From Alphaproteobacteria bacterium (lineage in GTDB: Bacteria > Pseudomonadota > Alphaproteobacteria > Rickettsiales > JABSSG01), in contig JAUIIY010000003.1 in the NCBI GenBank assembly GCA_030431375.1, forward strand, positions 62,001 through 126,000: a stretch of 64,000 nt of DNA. The letters run 5' to 3'. Each line of letters opens with the position of its first letter. Positions within the stretch are counted from its first letter, which is position 1. Of the stretch, positions 24,628 through 33,930 are shown one piece after another. Below the pieces are notes generated by a model. The model saw only the letters and a list, made by a program, of their open reading frames with translations. It did no database searches and was not told the DNA's origin. The position numbers and the translations under genes are program-made.

Positions 24628-25167
24628 TTACTTTTTTATGTTTTGAGATATAAACTTTACCTGAGTAGCTAAGAAAATAAGGTTAATTACTATAATACCA
24701 ACTGTCTTAAACCATACCCATGTATCATCAGAAAAATTGCGCCAAATAATTTCATTTAGAAAAGCTAATGCTAAAAAGAATATAGCAAAACGTAATGCTA
24801 GAGAATGCCAAACCTTATCATCTCTAAACTGAATTTTCTGTCCAAGTAATTTCTTTAAAAATGGTTTTTTTGAAACTACGCCAGCAAGTAATACTAAAGC
24901 AAAAATTGCATTGACGATGGTAGGTTTTATTTTGATATATCTCGGATCATCGGTAAGGATTGTAAGTGTTCCAAAGAATGACAATAATAATACAGAAATA
25001 ACTGTAAGAGGAGGGACGTTTTTATTAACAAAATAATTGAGGATTAACATAAATAATGACGATATAACAACCACTTTTGTGGCATCTACCATTCCGTATA
25101 ATTTAAAGAAAATAAAAAACAGAATTAAAGGTAAAAATTCTGTACTTGATTGAATTAATTTCTTCAT
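24628..25167 (-). CDS. yciB: Inner-membrane septation protein YciB
   Basis: 179-residue membrane protein from the ATG at 25167; a TTG five codons upstream would overlap lpxI. It has about five hydrophobic helices, the early LPLILFFIFFKLYG, and the conserved tail ALRFAIFFLALAFLNEIIWR followed by WVWFKTVGI. This matches YciB (intracellular septation protein A), involved in cell-envelope synthesis and division. It follows lpxI with a 4-nt gap. Confidence 0.92.
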   Translation of the reverse strand: MKKLIQSSTEFLPLILFFIFFKLYGMVDATKVVVISSLFMLILNYFVNKNVPPLTVISVLLLSFFGTLTILTDDPRYIKIKPTIVNAIFALVLLAGVVSKKPFLKKLLGQKIQFRDDKVWHSLALRFAIFFLALAFLNEIIWRNFSDDTWVWFKTVGIIVINLIFLATQVKFISQNIKK

Positions 25168-25171
25168 ATTT

Positions 25172-26044
25172 TTAAACCCCAATAATAAAAAATTTATGTT
25201 TATTTGCTAATTTAACTAGCTCATTTTTATTTATAACAATAGTTTTTCCTGCAGAAATTGCTATACCTTTTAAACCGCTCTCAATAGAGTTCTGAATTGT
25301 TCTTATCCCGATTGTAGGAAGATCAACTTTTAAATTTTGGTTAGTTTTTGGTTTTTTCACTAACACCCCGTATTTTTTTTCTTTTTTTAGATCCTTTATT
25401 CTTTTTATAAGGTTATCAGTACCTTCTGCGGCCTCAATACCAACTACATACTGATTCTCTATAATGATAGCTTGTCCGATATCATATTGGCTTAGGCTAT
25501 TTAATATTTTTTCACCTAATTCAATATCATTACAATCTTCCTGTGAGGGTTTTGTACTCGTTATACAACCATTATCTGCTAATATTTCTGGTGCAATCTC
25601 TTCAGGTCCTATAAGAGTTACATTATTTTCTGCAAGAAACTCCACTAGAAGGTTGAGCAATTTATCATCACCACCTGAAAGTTTTTTGATGCCAGATTTT
25701 GCCAAGAATTTAACTGCAGCCATATCCAGTTTTAGATCTGAGATCGATGGTCTTTTAACACTTCCAGCAAAACATATTTTTGATATATTATGCTTTTTTA
25801 AGAAGTCGAGCATTTTGCCCACTTGTCCTAATTTTACGGTTATATGTACTATATCACTTAAATCACAGCTGACATGTCCATCAATAGCGATAACACATAA
25901 AGAAATATTATTTTGCTTTGCAGATTTTATTATTTCTTCTGGCAGATGATCTGAGCCTGCAAGTAAACAAATTTTATCTAGTTTATGTGTCGCTTGGTTG
26001 ACAGATTGGCTTTCCTTCTGCGGTTTCAATAAATTTGATAACAT
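25172..26044 (-). CDS. lpxI: UDP-2,3-diacylglucosamine pyrophosphatase LpxI
   Basis: Lipid A enzyme converting UDP-diacylglucosamine to lipid X, the alphaproteobacterial substitute for LpxH. Visible motifs are ICLLAGSDHLPEEI at the domain start, FAGSVKRPSISDLK, GGDDKLLN, EAAEGTDNLIKR and LPTIGIRTI. The domain begins where lpxA ends. No start codon lies there, so the gene must start inside lpxA (GTG 26074, ATG 26059, ATG 26044 or TTG 26029). I use 26044. The overlap is at least 47 nt. Confidence 0.9.
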   Translation of the reverse strand: MLSNLLKPQKESQSVNQATHKLDKICLLAGSDHLPEEIIKSAKQNNISLCVIAIDGHVSCDLSDIVHITVKLGQVGKMLDFLKKHNISKICFAGSVKRPSISDLKLDMAAVKFLAKSGIKKLSGGDDKLLNLLVEFLAENNVTLIGPEEIAPEILADNGCITSTKPSQEDCNDIELGEKILNSLSQYDIGQAIIIENQYVVGIEAAEGTDNLIKRIKDLKKEKKYGVLVKKPKTNQNLKVDLPTIGIRTIQNSIESGLKGIAISAGKTIVINKNELVKLANKHKFFIIGV

Positions 26045-26777
26045 TTGCAACAGTTTCATAATTAGATAACTCACTTTTTACTTTTTCCACTGCTTCAGAA
26101 AATTTAACATTTTTATTTTCAAACAGCATTTCGTATGCTTTACGAAGGTTGGTAATTTCTTCGCGTGGGAAATTTCGTCTTTTCAAACCCACGAGATTTA
26201 GTCCTTTTAATCCCGATTTTTCTCTATAAATAATTGCATATGGAATAACATCCTCTACTACAAAGGTGTCTCCACCTATCATGGCGTGTTTGCCAATTCT
26301 GACGAATTGTTTTACAGCTGATAATCCACCTATTATTGCAAAATCTTCAATTGTTACATGGCCAGCTAAGGTAGCATGGTTGGCCATTATAACATTATTG
26401 CCGATAACACAATCATGGGCGATATGGGTGGAGATCATGAAGAGGCAATTATCCCCCACTATAGTTTTAGTTCCTTCGGCGGTACCAGGATTCATCGTAA
26501 CATATTCGCGAATAATGTTATTTTTGCCTATGATCAATTCAGTATCAGCATTTCTATATTTTAGATCCTGGGTTAGCTCACCTATTGATGCAAATTGAAA
26601 TATTTTTGTTCCTTCGCCTATAGTCGTTCTGTTGCTAATAACGACATGGGATTTAATCTCAACATTATCGTGTAGAACAACTTTGGGTCCAATAATTGAG
26701 TAGGGGCCAATTTTGACATTATTGCCAATTTGGGCACCATCTTCGATAATTGCTGTTTTATGAATCAGATTTGTCAT
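25983..26777 (-). CDS. lpxA: Acyl-ACP:UDP-GlcNAc O-acyltransferase LpxA
   Basis: 264-residue first enzyme of lipid A synthesis. It starts MTNLIHKTAIIEDGAQIG and has the left-handed parallel beta-helix of hexapeptide repeats (IGNNVKIGPYSIIG and so on). The catalytic-region segment is STHIAHDCVIGN with the conserved His, followed by GLKRRNF. The ATG at 26777 is preferred: GGTGAT lies 5 nt upstream inside the end of fabZ, which overlaps by 20 nt. Confidence 0.96.
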   Translation of the reverse strand: MTNLIHKTAIIEDGAQIGNNVKIGPYSIIGPKVVLHDNVEIKSHVVISNRTTIGEGTKIFQFASIGELTQDLKYRNADTELIIGKNNIIREYVTMNPGTAEGTKTIVGDNCLFMISTHIAHDCVIGNNVIMANHATLAGHVTIEDFAIIGGLSAVKQFVRIGKHAMIGGDTFVVEDVIPYAIIYREKSGLKGLNLVGLKRRNFPREEITNLRKAYEMLFENKNVKFSEAVEKVKSELSNYETVANVIKFIETAEGKPICQPSDT

Positions 26778-27219
26778 TCTTATCACCAATCATTGCAGTG
26801 AAGATAGCCTCAGACACTAATTTACCATTTACTTTAGCTTCACCTTTAAATTTTCCTACATTAGCCCTGCTTTTTATGCATTCGACATGGAGATGTAGTT
26901 GGTCTCCAGGAGTCACAATTTGCCTGAATTTAGCTTCTTCAATTGACATGAAATATACTAATTTATTTTGAGCTTCTTCCTCTACGCTATGGCAAATTAG
27001 GGCGCATGCAGTTTGAGCCAAAGCCTCGACAATTAACACACCAGGCATTATTGGTTTTTCCGGGAAGTGACCCATGAAATGTGGTTCGTTAAAAGTAACA
27101 TTTTTAATGCCTGTTGCTGCTTTATTAGGAACTATATCTATAATCCTATCAACTAATAAAAATGGATACCTATGTGGTATCAATTTCATAATTTTTTCAA
27201 TATTTATAGAATCTGTCAT
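26758..27219 (-). CDS. fabZ: 3-hydroxyacyl-ACP dehydratase FabZ
   Basis: 153-residue fatty-acid synthesis dehydratase. Motifs are IMKLIPHRYPFLLVDRI, the catalytic-site stretch FMGHFPEKPIMPGVLIVEALAQT and FRQIVTPGDQL. It provides and competes for the 3-hydroxyacyl-ACP that LpxA and LpxD use, which explains its position between them. Starts 3 nt after lpxD. Confidence 0.97.
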   Translation of the reverse strand: MTDSINIEKIMKLIPHRYPFLLVDRIIDIVPNKAATGIKNVTFNEPHFMGHFPEKPIMPGVLIVEALAQTACALICHSVEEEAQNKLVYFMSIEEAKFRQIVTPGDQLHLHVECIKSRANVGKFKGEAKVNGKLVSEAIFTAMIGDKNDKSDS

Positions 27220-27222
27220 TTC

Positions 27223-28197
27223 TTAACCTTTATTTGCGATTTTCTTTAATGCTGTAAAATTTCTAAAAAATTGTTTTATCGGTAATGCTGGGGTTCCCAT
27301 GCAAACAGTCTCTGGTTCAATATCTTTTAATATGCCTGACTGGGCTCCAATTTGGGCTTTGTCACCGATTTTGAGATGCCCAGCAAGACCAGCTTGTCCA
27401 CCAATTTGAACATAGTTGCCTATTTCAGTACTACCAGAAATGCCTACCTGGGAAACAATAATGCAACCGACGCCTAATTTAACATTATGTCCTATTTGGA
27501 CTAAATTATCAATTTTACACATATCTCCGATTTCGGTATTTTCAATTGTACCGCGATCGATAGTTGTATTTGCACCAATCTCAACATTTTTGCCTATTGT
27601 AACACCGCCGATTTGTGGTACTTTGATATATGAGCCTTTATCGAACGCATAACCGAATCCATCTTGCCCTATTCTTACACCAGCGTGAATTATGGTATTT
27701 TCTCCAATAATACAATTTTGCAGTGTCGCTGAATGATGTATGATGCAATTATCACCAATCTCAACCTTATCACCCACATATACATTCGGGAAGATTTTTA
27801 CATTTTTTCCCAGCTTAGCACTAGGAGAAATATAAGCTGAATTCGCAATTGCGTCTTCTAGTTGAGGTTTGGTATCATAAAATTTATGAGATATTTTTGC
27901 GAAAGATACGTATGGATTCTCTGATATTATGAGAATGGTACTTTTGGGTGCGTAACTAATATATTTTTCTGAGGTAATACAAACGCGAGCTTTAGTATTT
28001 TGAAATTGATCAAGATATTTTTTGTTAGAAAAAAAACTAATAGAATCGGCATTTGCTTTTTCAAGAGTTGCAATGTCTCCGAGAGCTATCTCGGGAATAT
28101 TTTGCAATCTTTGCCCGTCTAAAACAACTTCCAGATGTAATTCTTTTGCTATATCTTGCAGAAAAAATGGCCCAGAGTTTTTAAAAAATCTACTCAT
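27223..28197 (-). CDS. lpxD: UDP-3-O-acylglucosamine N-acyltransferase LpxD
   Basis: 324-residue third enzyme of lipid A synthesis. An N-terminal uridine-binding domain (ISFFSNKKYLDQ, ITSEKYISYAPKS) is followed by many hexapeptide repeats from about residue 100. It has IIHAGVRIGQDGFGYAFDKG and the active-site region CKIDNLVQIGHNVKLG with the catalytic His. The ATGA overlap with the upstream skp-like gene indicates coupling. Confidence 0.96.
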   Translation of the reverse strand: MSRFFKNSGPFFLQDIAKELHLEVVLDGQRLQNIPEIALGDIATLEKANADSISFFSNKKYLDQFQNTKARVCITSEKYISYAPKSTILIISENPYVSFAKISHKFYDTKPQLEDAIANSAYISPSAKLGKNVKIFPNVYVGDKVEIGDNCIIHHSATLQNCIIGENTIIHAGVRIGQDGFGYAFDKGSYIKVPQIGGVTIGKNVEIGANTTIDRGTIENTEIGDMCKIDNLVQIGHNVKLGVGCIIVSQVGISGSTEIGNYVQIGGQAGLAGHLKIGDKAQIGAQSGILKDIEPETVCMGTPALPIKQFFRNFTALKKIANKG

Positions 28198-28739
28198 TTT
28201 TTATAGCTCTCGTTAAATTTTGAAAGAATCAAATCGCTTATATCCAAGCTTTCATCACTGTAGATTATATTTGTCTTAGATAATATGACCTGAAAATTTT
28301 GTTTCTCAGCTTCACTCTTGATCAAGTTGTAAAGTTCTTTTTTAATTTCATCTAGTTGGACGCTGTGATTCTCATCGAGAGAGATACGTCTTTTTTGAAT
28401 AAGTCTTTGGATGCTAATTTCCCGTGCATTCAGGGTTGATTTTAGAATAGTCAATTCTTGTTCGGTTAGACTATCTTTTTCTTTGTTTATTTTCTTATCT
28501 AGATTGATAATTTCATTTTCATATTCAGCTATCTCTTTTTTGTATTGAGCATAGTTGTCATCCATTTGTTTTTTTAGAGCTTTGTAGCTATCTGATTGGC
28601 TAATAACGTAATCAATATCTAGTACGGCAATATTCTTCTCACTTGCAAAAGAGAATGAGCTGATAACCAGTATAAATACAAAGGCTACAGAATTACAAAC
28701 GAGTCTCAAAAGAGAAGTGAAGCATTTGTGTTTTATCAT
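28194..28739 (-). CDS. skp: OmpH/Skp-type periplasmic chaperone
   Basis: 181-residue protein from the ATG at 28739, inside the end of bamA (47-nt overlap). The signal peptide ends near SFSFA. The mature part is IAVLDIDYVISQSDSYK followed by a long charged helical pair (residues ~55-150) and a returning strand QVILSKTN, the Skp jellyfish-tentacle layout. It carries unfolded outer-membrane proteins across the periplasm to BamA, encoded just upstream. Confidence 0.88.
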   Translation of the reverse strand: MIKHKCFTSLLRLVCNSVAFVFILVISSFSFASEKNIAVLDIDYVISQSDSYKALKKQMDDNYAQYKKEIAEYENEIINLDKKINKEKDSLTEQELTILKSTLNAREISIQRLIQKRRISLDENHSVQLDEIKKELYNLIKSEAEKQNFQVILSKTNIIYSDESLDISDLILSKFNESYKK

Positions 28740-31029
28740 ATTTTTCTTTCTTAATTGCTTTAGCAATATCTAGTCTTAGCGGACCCATTCTAGTGATCCA
28801 TAATATGCCAAAACCAGCAGATGCTCGAATAGGATTACCATGATAATATTGTTCTTTTGTGTAAGCAATCTTTTTTGGAATATCAACTTTCCATAAACTG
28901 CCCGCCTCAGCAAAAACGGCACCAGTTATTTCTAAACTTTTTGGTAAACCGAGAGGGAATGTCATCTCTGTTGTACCTGTATAGTAATATTGACCTCCTA
29001 GAGCATCACCAGATGCCTTATCGCGAGGGCCAATACCAGCAGCTTGGAATCCTCTGAAATTTTGGTCACCTAGGAAGAATCTGTCATTCATTCTTACATC
29101 TTTTCCTCCAAATCCGTTAATCGCAGCTGCAGAGCCCGATATCTTGAAGGTCATTTCTTCTGCAATAGGGAAATATTGTGAAGCGGTCAATATATTACGA
29201 ATATATCTAGTGTTTCCTCCAAGGCCTGCTAGACTTTGGTTTAAGCTTATAACATGGCCTTTCGTCGGAAAGTTATGCGAGTCTGTTTTATCATATAAAA
29301 ATCTTTGTCCGATAGCTGAAGTTGTATATGAACCCGCTTGTTGTTTGATATAAACAGGGGCATCCTTATTTATTTTAGAGATATTATCTCTCTGGATTAA
29401 GTATGATACACCATGAAATAAATCTTCAAAAATATCATAACCCATATTTAGTCCTAGACCATAACTATTTGTTGTATATGGAATCGTATTTGATCTAGCT
29501 CCCATAGATGAAGATGTGTTGTCGTAACTAGATTTAAAAACATTAAATCCTGCGCTCATATCATTTCCCATAAATTGGGGTTCTGTAAAGCCAAAATTCA
29601 TCGAGAAAGAAGCGGAAGATTTTTGAATTCCAGCATTAAGATATTGCCCTTTACCTAGGAAGTTATTTTCAGTGAAATTTATCATTCCAAGTATACCATC
29701 CGCGGTGGAGTATCCGGCTGAGAATTTTATTTGAGCAGTAGATTTTTCAGTTACATTTACATCCAGATCTACGACATCATTCTTATTTGTTTTCTTAGTA
29801 TCAATTGTAACATTCTCAAAATAATCAAGCCCATCTAATTTTCTTTTTGAACGTTCTATTAAGAAAGAATTATATGGATCACCCTCAGAAACTTTAACTT
29901 GTCTTCTTATAACGTAATCGTATGTCTTTAGGTTTCCTTTAATATCTATTTTGCCAATATATGTCCTTCTGGATTTTTCGATGATATATGTGACATCAAT
30001 AATTTTACTAGCAGAATTTTCTTTATAGTCAGGCTTGATTTGCACGAAAGGGTATCCTTGATTAGCAAGGTCACGAGTAATTAGTTCAATTGAATTGTCA
30101 ACTTGCATAATATTGAACAAATTACCTTGTTTGGTCTCGATCAGACTTTTAAGTTTTTTTAGGTTAACACCCTTTATTTTGCTGATAAGATCAATTTTTC
30201 CAAAATTGAACTTATGGCCTTCATCTAATGTAAATGTGAGATAAAAAGAATTCTTAGATGGCTCGATGTCTGCTACTGCCGAAACCACTTTGAAGTTTGC
30301 ATATCCTTTTGAGTTGTAAAAGCGCGATAGTAAGATTCTATCATTCATTACTAGGTCGGAATCATAATGATCGGTGTTGGCAAAGAAATTCCAGAATTTT
30401 GCCTCCTTAGACATTATTACTTCTTTTAATTCACGATCAGAAAAATGGGTGTTTCCTATAAAAAAGATTTTAGCTATTTTAGCTTTCTTTCCTTCGGTAA
30501 TGTCAAAGACAAGATCAACTCTATTATGTTTCTTTTTTACTATTTTAGGGCTAACAGATGCATTATATCTTCCGGTTTTACTATATATTTCTAATATTTT
30601 ATTAGTATCATCCCTGACCCTAGATTTAGAATAGACCATTCTTGGACGGAGAATTAATTCATTTTCAAGATTTTCACTTTTTATTGCATTGTTGCCCTCG
30701 AAAATAATGCGATCAATAACAGGATTTTCTACGACTTTGATAGTTACAGAATTTTTTTTATATGAAATCTGGACGTCGGAAAATAGCCCAGTGCCATATA
30801 ATGTTTTAACTGCCTCATCTTCTTTTTTTCGGGAATAAGGCGTGCCGACCTTAATTGGTAGATAAGATATAATAGTTTCTTTTTCAACTCTCTTATTACC
30901 TTCTACGACGATTTTCTCTATATTTATATTATTTTCGGCAAGAGAAGATTGTTGTTTATTTTGCGCGAATGAAGCATAGCTTGTTGTAAATAATGTAAGA
31001 ATTAAAAATATTTTTATAAGCTTATACAT
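28693..31029 (-). CDS. bamA: Outer-membrane protein assembly factor BamA
   Basis: 778-residue Omp85 protein. The signal peptide ends near ASFAQ. Five POTRA domains span residues ~30-425, the first starting IEKIVVEGNKRVEKETI. The C-terminal barrel (~430-778) includes the lid-loop motif FFLGDQNFRGF (the VRGF/Y-type motif) and ends in FSFETRL. It inserts beta-barrel proteins such as the autotransporter and small barrel encoded in this window. Located 1 nt after rseP. Confidence 0.97.
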   Translation of the reverse strand: MYKLIKIFLILTLFTTSYASFAQNKQQSSLAENNINIEKIVVEGNKRVEKETIISYLPIKVGTPYSRKKEDEAVKTLYGTGLFSDVQISYKKNSVTIKVVENPVIDRIIFEGNNAIKSENLENELILRPRMVYSKSRVRDDTNKILEIYSKTGRYNASVSPKIVKKKHNRVDLVFDITEGKKAKIAKIFFIGNTHFSDRELKEVIMSKEAKFWNFFANTDHYDSDLVMNDRILLSRFYNSKGYANFKVVSAVADIEPSKNSFYLTFTLDEGHKFNFGKIDLISKIKGVNLKKLKSLIETKQGNLFNIMQVDNSIELITRDLANQGYPFVQIKPDYKENSASKIIDVTYIIEKSRRTYIGKIDIKGNLKTYDYVIRRQVKVSEGDPYNSFLIERSKRKLDGLDYFENVTIDTKKTNKNDVVDLDVNVTEKSTAQIKFSAGYSTADGILGMINFTENNFLGKGQYLNAGIQKSSASFSMNFGFTEPQFMGNDMSAGFNVFKSSYDNTSSSMGARSNTIPYTTNSYGLGLNMGYDIFEDLFHGVSYLIQRDNISKINKDAPVYIKQQAGSYTTSAIGQRFLYDKTDSHNFPTKGHVISLNQSLAGLGGNTRYIRNILTASQYFPIAEEMTFKISGSAAAINGFGGKDVRMNDRFFLGDQNFRGFQAAGIGPRDKASGDALGGQYYYTGTTEMTFPLGLPKSLEITGAVFAEAGSLWKVDIPKKIAYTKEQYYHGNPIRASAGFGILWITRMGPLRLDIAKAIKKEKYDKTQMLHFSFETRL

Positions 31030-31030
31030 T

Positions 31031-32119
31031 TTAGAACTGCCTTATATCGTTTATAATTACGTAAATTGTTAGGGTGATTAACAAAGCAAAACCTATTTTT
31101 GTCCCCACTTCTTGAGCTTTACTTGCAACCTTCTTCCCAAACAATGCTTCTACTATATAAAATAATAAATGTCCACCATCAAGCAATGGGATTGGTAGAA
31201 GATTAATAAGACCCAGATTTATCGATAACATTGCCATAAACCACAATATTGGATAAATGCCCATTTTTGCAGTTTCTCCAGCCATTTTGGCAATTTTTAT
31301 TGGTCCGCCAACACCTTCTGAACCTCTGTCACCTGTTATCATTTGCCCAATAGCTTTTAAAGTTATATAGCAAATTTGATAGGTTTCATCTATTGCCTTT
31401 ATAATAGAGCTCCCTAAATTAAGACGGACATATTCTCCCTTATTTGATGCAACACCCAGTCGGCCAATTTTGTCTGAATTGCTATTATCTTGTGTTAAAG
31501 AAACCCCTTCAGGTTTTATTGTTTTAACAATAATTTTATCATTTCTATTTATTGTGAATTTTAAAGGTATTTCTGGATGAGAGAGAATAAATTTTTGCGC
31601 TTCATTAAGGCTAGAAATGTTATAGTCGTCGATTGCAATAATTTTATCTCCTATTAGAATGCCGCCCTTTTCCGCTCTACTATTTTTTGCTACATGAGTT
31701 ATTTCATTTGATGATTGAATAGAGCCAAAAGAGAAGAAGAAGCCTGACAGAATAATAATTGCAAATAAGAAGTTAAAGAATGGACCGGCAAAAACTATAG
31801 CTGATTTTATTGGTAAAGATTTGGCATAAAATGTTAGATGCTTTTCTGAATCTTTGATTTTTTGATCTACTACATTACTTGATGGATCAATGTCGCCAAA
31901 CATTTTCACGTAACCACCAAGAGGCAGCATGCTAATTTTCCATTCGGTACCATGTTTATCTTTCTTGCCAAAAAGTTTTTTACCAAAACCGATTGAAAAG
32001 TCCGTGATACGAACTCCCGAAATTCTTGCTATAATGTAATGTCCATATTCGTGAACAAAAACAATTATGGTTAGAATTATAATAAATGAGAATATTTGAA
32101 AAAAGATATCATAAAGCAT
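31031..32119 (-). CDS. rseP: Site-2 intramembrane metalloprotease RseP
   Basis: 362-residue membrane protease. HEYGH at residues 23-27 gives the zinc-binding His23, Glu24 and His27. A single visible PDZ domain lies in the middle (AEKGGILIGDKIIAIDD). The third zinc ligand is in NLLPIPLLDGGHLLFY. E. coli RseP has two PDZ domains; one is typical of the shorter alphaproteobacterial form. It probably clears signal peptides and cleaves membrane-bound regulators. The start overlaps dxr by 11 nt. Confidence 0.95.
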   Translation of the reverse strand: MLYDIFFQIFSFIIILTIIVFVHEYGHYIIARISGVRITDFSIGFGKKLFGKKDKHGTEWKISMLPLGGYVKMFGDIDPSSNVVDQKIKDSEKHLTFYAKSLPIKSAIVFAGPFFNFLFAIIILSGFFFSFGSIQSSNEITHVAKNSRAEKGGILIGDKIIAIDDYNISSLNEAQKFILSHPEIPLKFTINRNDKIIVKTIKPEGVSLTQDNSNSDKIGRLGVASNKGEYVRLNLGSSIIKAIDETYQICYITLKAIGQMITGDRGSEGVGGPIKIAKMAGETAKMGIYPILWFMAMLSINLGLINLLPIPLLDGGHLLFYIVEALFGKKVASKAQEVGTKIGFALLITLTIYVIINDIRQF

Positions 32120-33272
32120 TTTTTGAAATATATTCCTCTGTTTTAATTTTGGTTTCCTGATCTATGGCGATTACTTCTTCTATACTTGTTACGGCATTAT
32201 TAGACGAATTTTGAAGCATTTTCTCAATAATATTGATGATATTTGTATATTTGATTTTGTCTAATAAGAAAGCTTCTACAGCAACCTCATTGGCTGCATT
32301 TAATATGATTTTTGCATTTCCATTATTTGCGATTGTTTCTTTACACAGTCGAACAGCTGGGAATCTATTGTGATCGCATTCGAAAAAAGTTAGCTTCTGA
32401 ATTTTAGCTAGATCAAGTGTCTCAACTATTTTTTTATCTGGTCGCTTAGGCCAATCCAAAACATATGAAATTGGTGTACGCATATCAGGGTTACCTAACT
32501 GTGCTAATGAAGATCCATCTTTATAACAAACCATGCTATGAATTGTCGATTGCGGGTGGATTAGAACGTCAATTTTTTCTGCTGGCATATCAAAAAGATA
32601 ATGAGCCTCTATAATCTCTAATCCTTTATTGATCATATTCGAGCAATCAACAGTGATTTTCTTTCCCATATTCCAGTTTGGATGTTTTGTGGCCTCAGCC
32701 GGGGAGATGTTTTGTAGATGATTGAGAGGTGTATTCAAAAAAGGTCCACCGGATGCAGTAAGGATTATTTTTTCTATCTGCTCTCTATTGCTTTCCTCGA
32801 AAACCTGGAAAATAGCATTATGCTCTGAATCGGTAGGAAGAATTAAGACATTATTTTTCTTAGCTGCCTCAATCATTAGATTACCAGCGCAAACCAAGCT
32901 TTCCTTATTTGCAAGTGCAATATTAATGCCATTTTTTATCGCTTCATAACATGGGGCAAGACCGGCTGAACCAACAATTGAGGCAACAGCAAGATCGCTT
33001 TTTATTTTGGCGATTTCGATTAAACCCTCACTACCTGAGAATATTTTTATCTTGGTGTGAGATAATAGAATCTTTAGATCATTAAAATATCTAACATCCG
33101 TTATGCAAACATATTTTACATTTAGCTGTATTGCTTGTTCTGCTAAGAGTTTAAAATTCTTATTTGCAGTGAGTGCAACCACCTCATATTTTTCTGGTGA
33201 TCTAAGAATGATATCAATAGTGCTTTTTCCGATGGAGCCAGTTGAACCAAAAATTGTTATTTTCTTTGTCAT
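32109..33272 (-). CDS. dxr: 1-deoxy-D-xylulose 5-phosphate reductoisomerase
   Basis: 387-residue enzyme of the MEP isoprenoid pathway, converting DXP to MEP with NADPH. It begins TKKITIFGSTGSIGKSTID (nucleotide binding). Further motifs are NKESLVCAG, PTDSEHNAIFQ with the metal-binding Asp and Glu, ASGGPF, and HPNWNMGKKITVD. It supplies precursors for UppS, encoded two genes upstream. The ATG at 33272 gives the usual N-terminus; one six codons upstream overlaps cdsA. Confidence 0.96.
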   Translation of the reverse strand: MTKKITIFGSTGSIGKSTIDIILRSPEKYEVVALTANKNFKLLAEQAIQLNVKYVCITDVRYFNDLKILLSHTKIKIFSGSEGLIEIAKIKSDLAVASIVGSAGLAPCYEAIKNGINIALANKESLVCAGNLMIEAAKKNNVLILPTDSEHNAIFQVFEESNREQIEKIILTASGGPFLNTPLNHLQNISPAEATKHPNWNMGKKITVDCSNMINKGLEIIEAHYLFDMPAEKIDVLIHPQSTIHSMVCYKDGSSLAQLGNPDMRTPISYVLDWPKRPDKKIVETLDLAKIQKLTFFECDHNRFPAVRLCKETIANNGNAKIILNAANEVAVEAFLLDKIKYTNIINIIEKMLQNSSNNAVTSIEEVIAIDQETKIKTEEYISKNAL

Positions 33273-33273
33273 A

Positions 33274-33930
33274 TCAGAATATGTTACCATATAGATAGAT
33301 GATCAGAGCAACTAAAGGCGCTACCAGAATAAAACCATCGACTCTATCTAAAATTCCACCGTGGCCAGGAATAATTTTTCCACTATCCTTAATGCCAAAA
33401 TATCTCTTTATACCAGATTCCAGCAAGTCTCCTGCTTGAGCCAGGACGGCAAGGAGGCAACTAAATACCGCCATAAAAATAATATTTTGCGCAATATATA
33501 TATTCATTATCGTTCCAACAATAGTTGCAATGAGCATTCCACCAGCTAGGCCAATCCATGTTTTATTTGGGCTGATTCTTGGAGCTAACTTTGCTCCTCC
33601 AATGGTTTTTCCGAAGAAATAACCTCCTATATCTGTTCCAGCAATAACCAAAATGATCCATAATATTATTAACTGACCATTTTTTTGCTCTATAAGCCAG
33701 CTAAATGAAACGCAAGGTGCTGCTATATATAATATTCCTAGAATCATCCATAAAAATTTCTTTTTATTATTATTTTTGATTGTAAGTTCGTACCATTCAA
33801 TACACATAGCTATCGCGACAAACGAAATAAATATATGAAAAATTATATTATCTATAAAGATAGCTAGAAGTACTAGCAATCCGATTGCCAAAGATGAAAC
33901 AACTCTTTTAAAAATATTACTATTCACCAT
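33274..33930 (-). CDS. cdsA: Phosphatidate cytidylyltransferase
   Basis: 218-residue membrane enzyme making CDP-diacylglycerol. The C-terminal signature SGIKRYFGIKDSGKIIPGHGGILDRVD is present around residues 170-200, and ISPNKTWIG precedes it. The protein is shorter than E. coli CdsA (about 285 residues) at its N-terminus but keeps the catalytic half. It overlaps the end of uppS by 11 nt. Confidence 0.95.
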   Translation of the reverse strand: MVNSNIFKRVVSSLAIGLLVLLAIFIDNIIFHIFISFVAIAMCIEWYELTIKNNNKKKFLWMILGILYIAAPCVSFSWLIEQKNGQLIILWIILVIAGTDIGGYFFGKTIGGAKLAPRISPNKTWIGLAGGMLIATIVGTIMNIYIAQNIIFMAVFSCLLAVLAQAGDLLESGIKRYFGIKDSGKIIPGHGGILDRVDGFILVAPLVALIIYLYGNIF

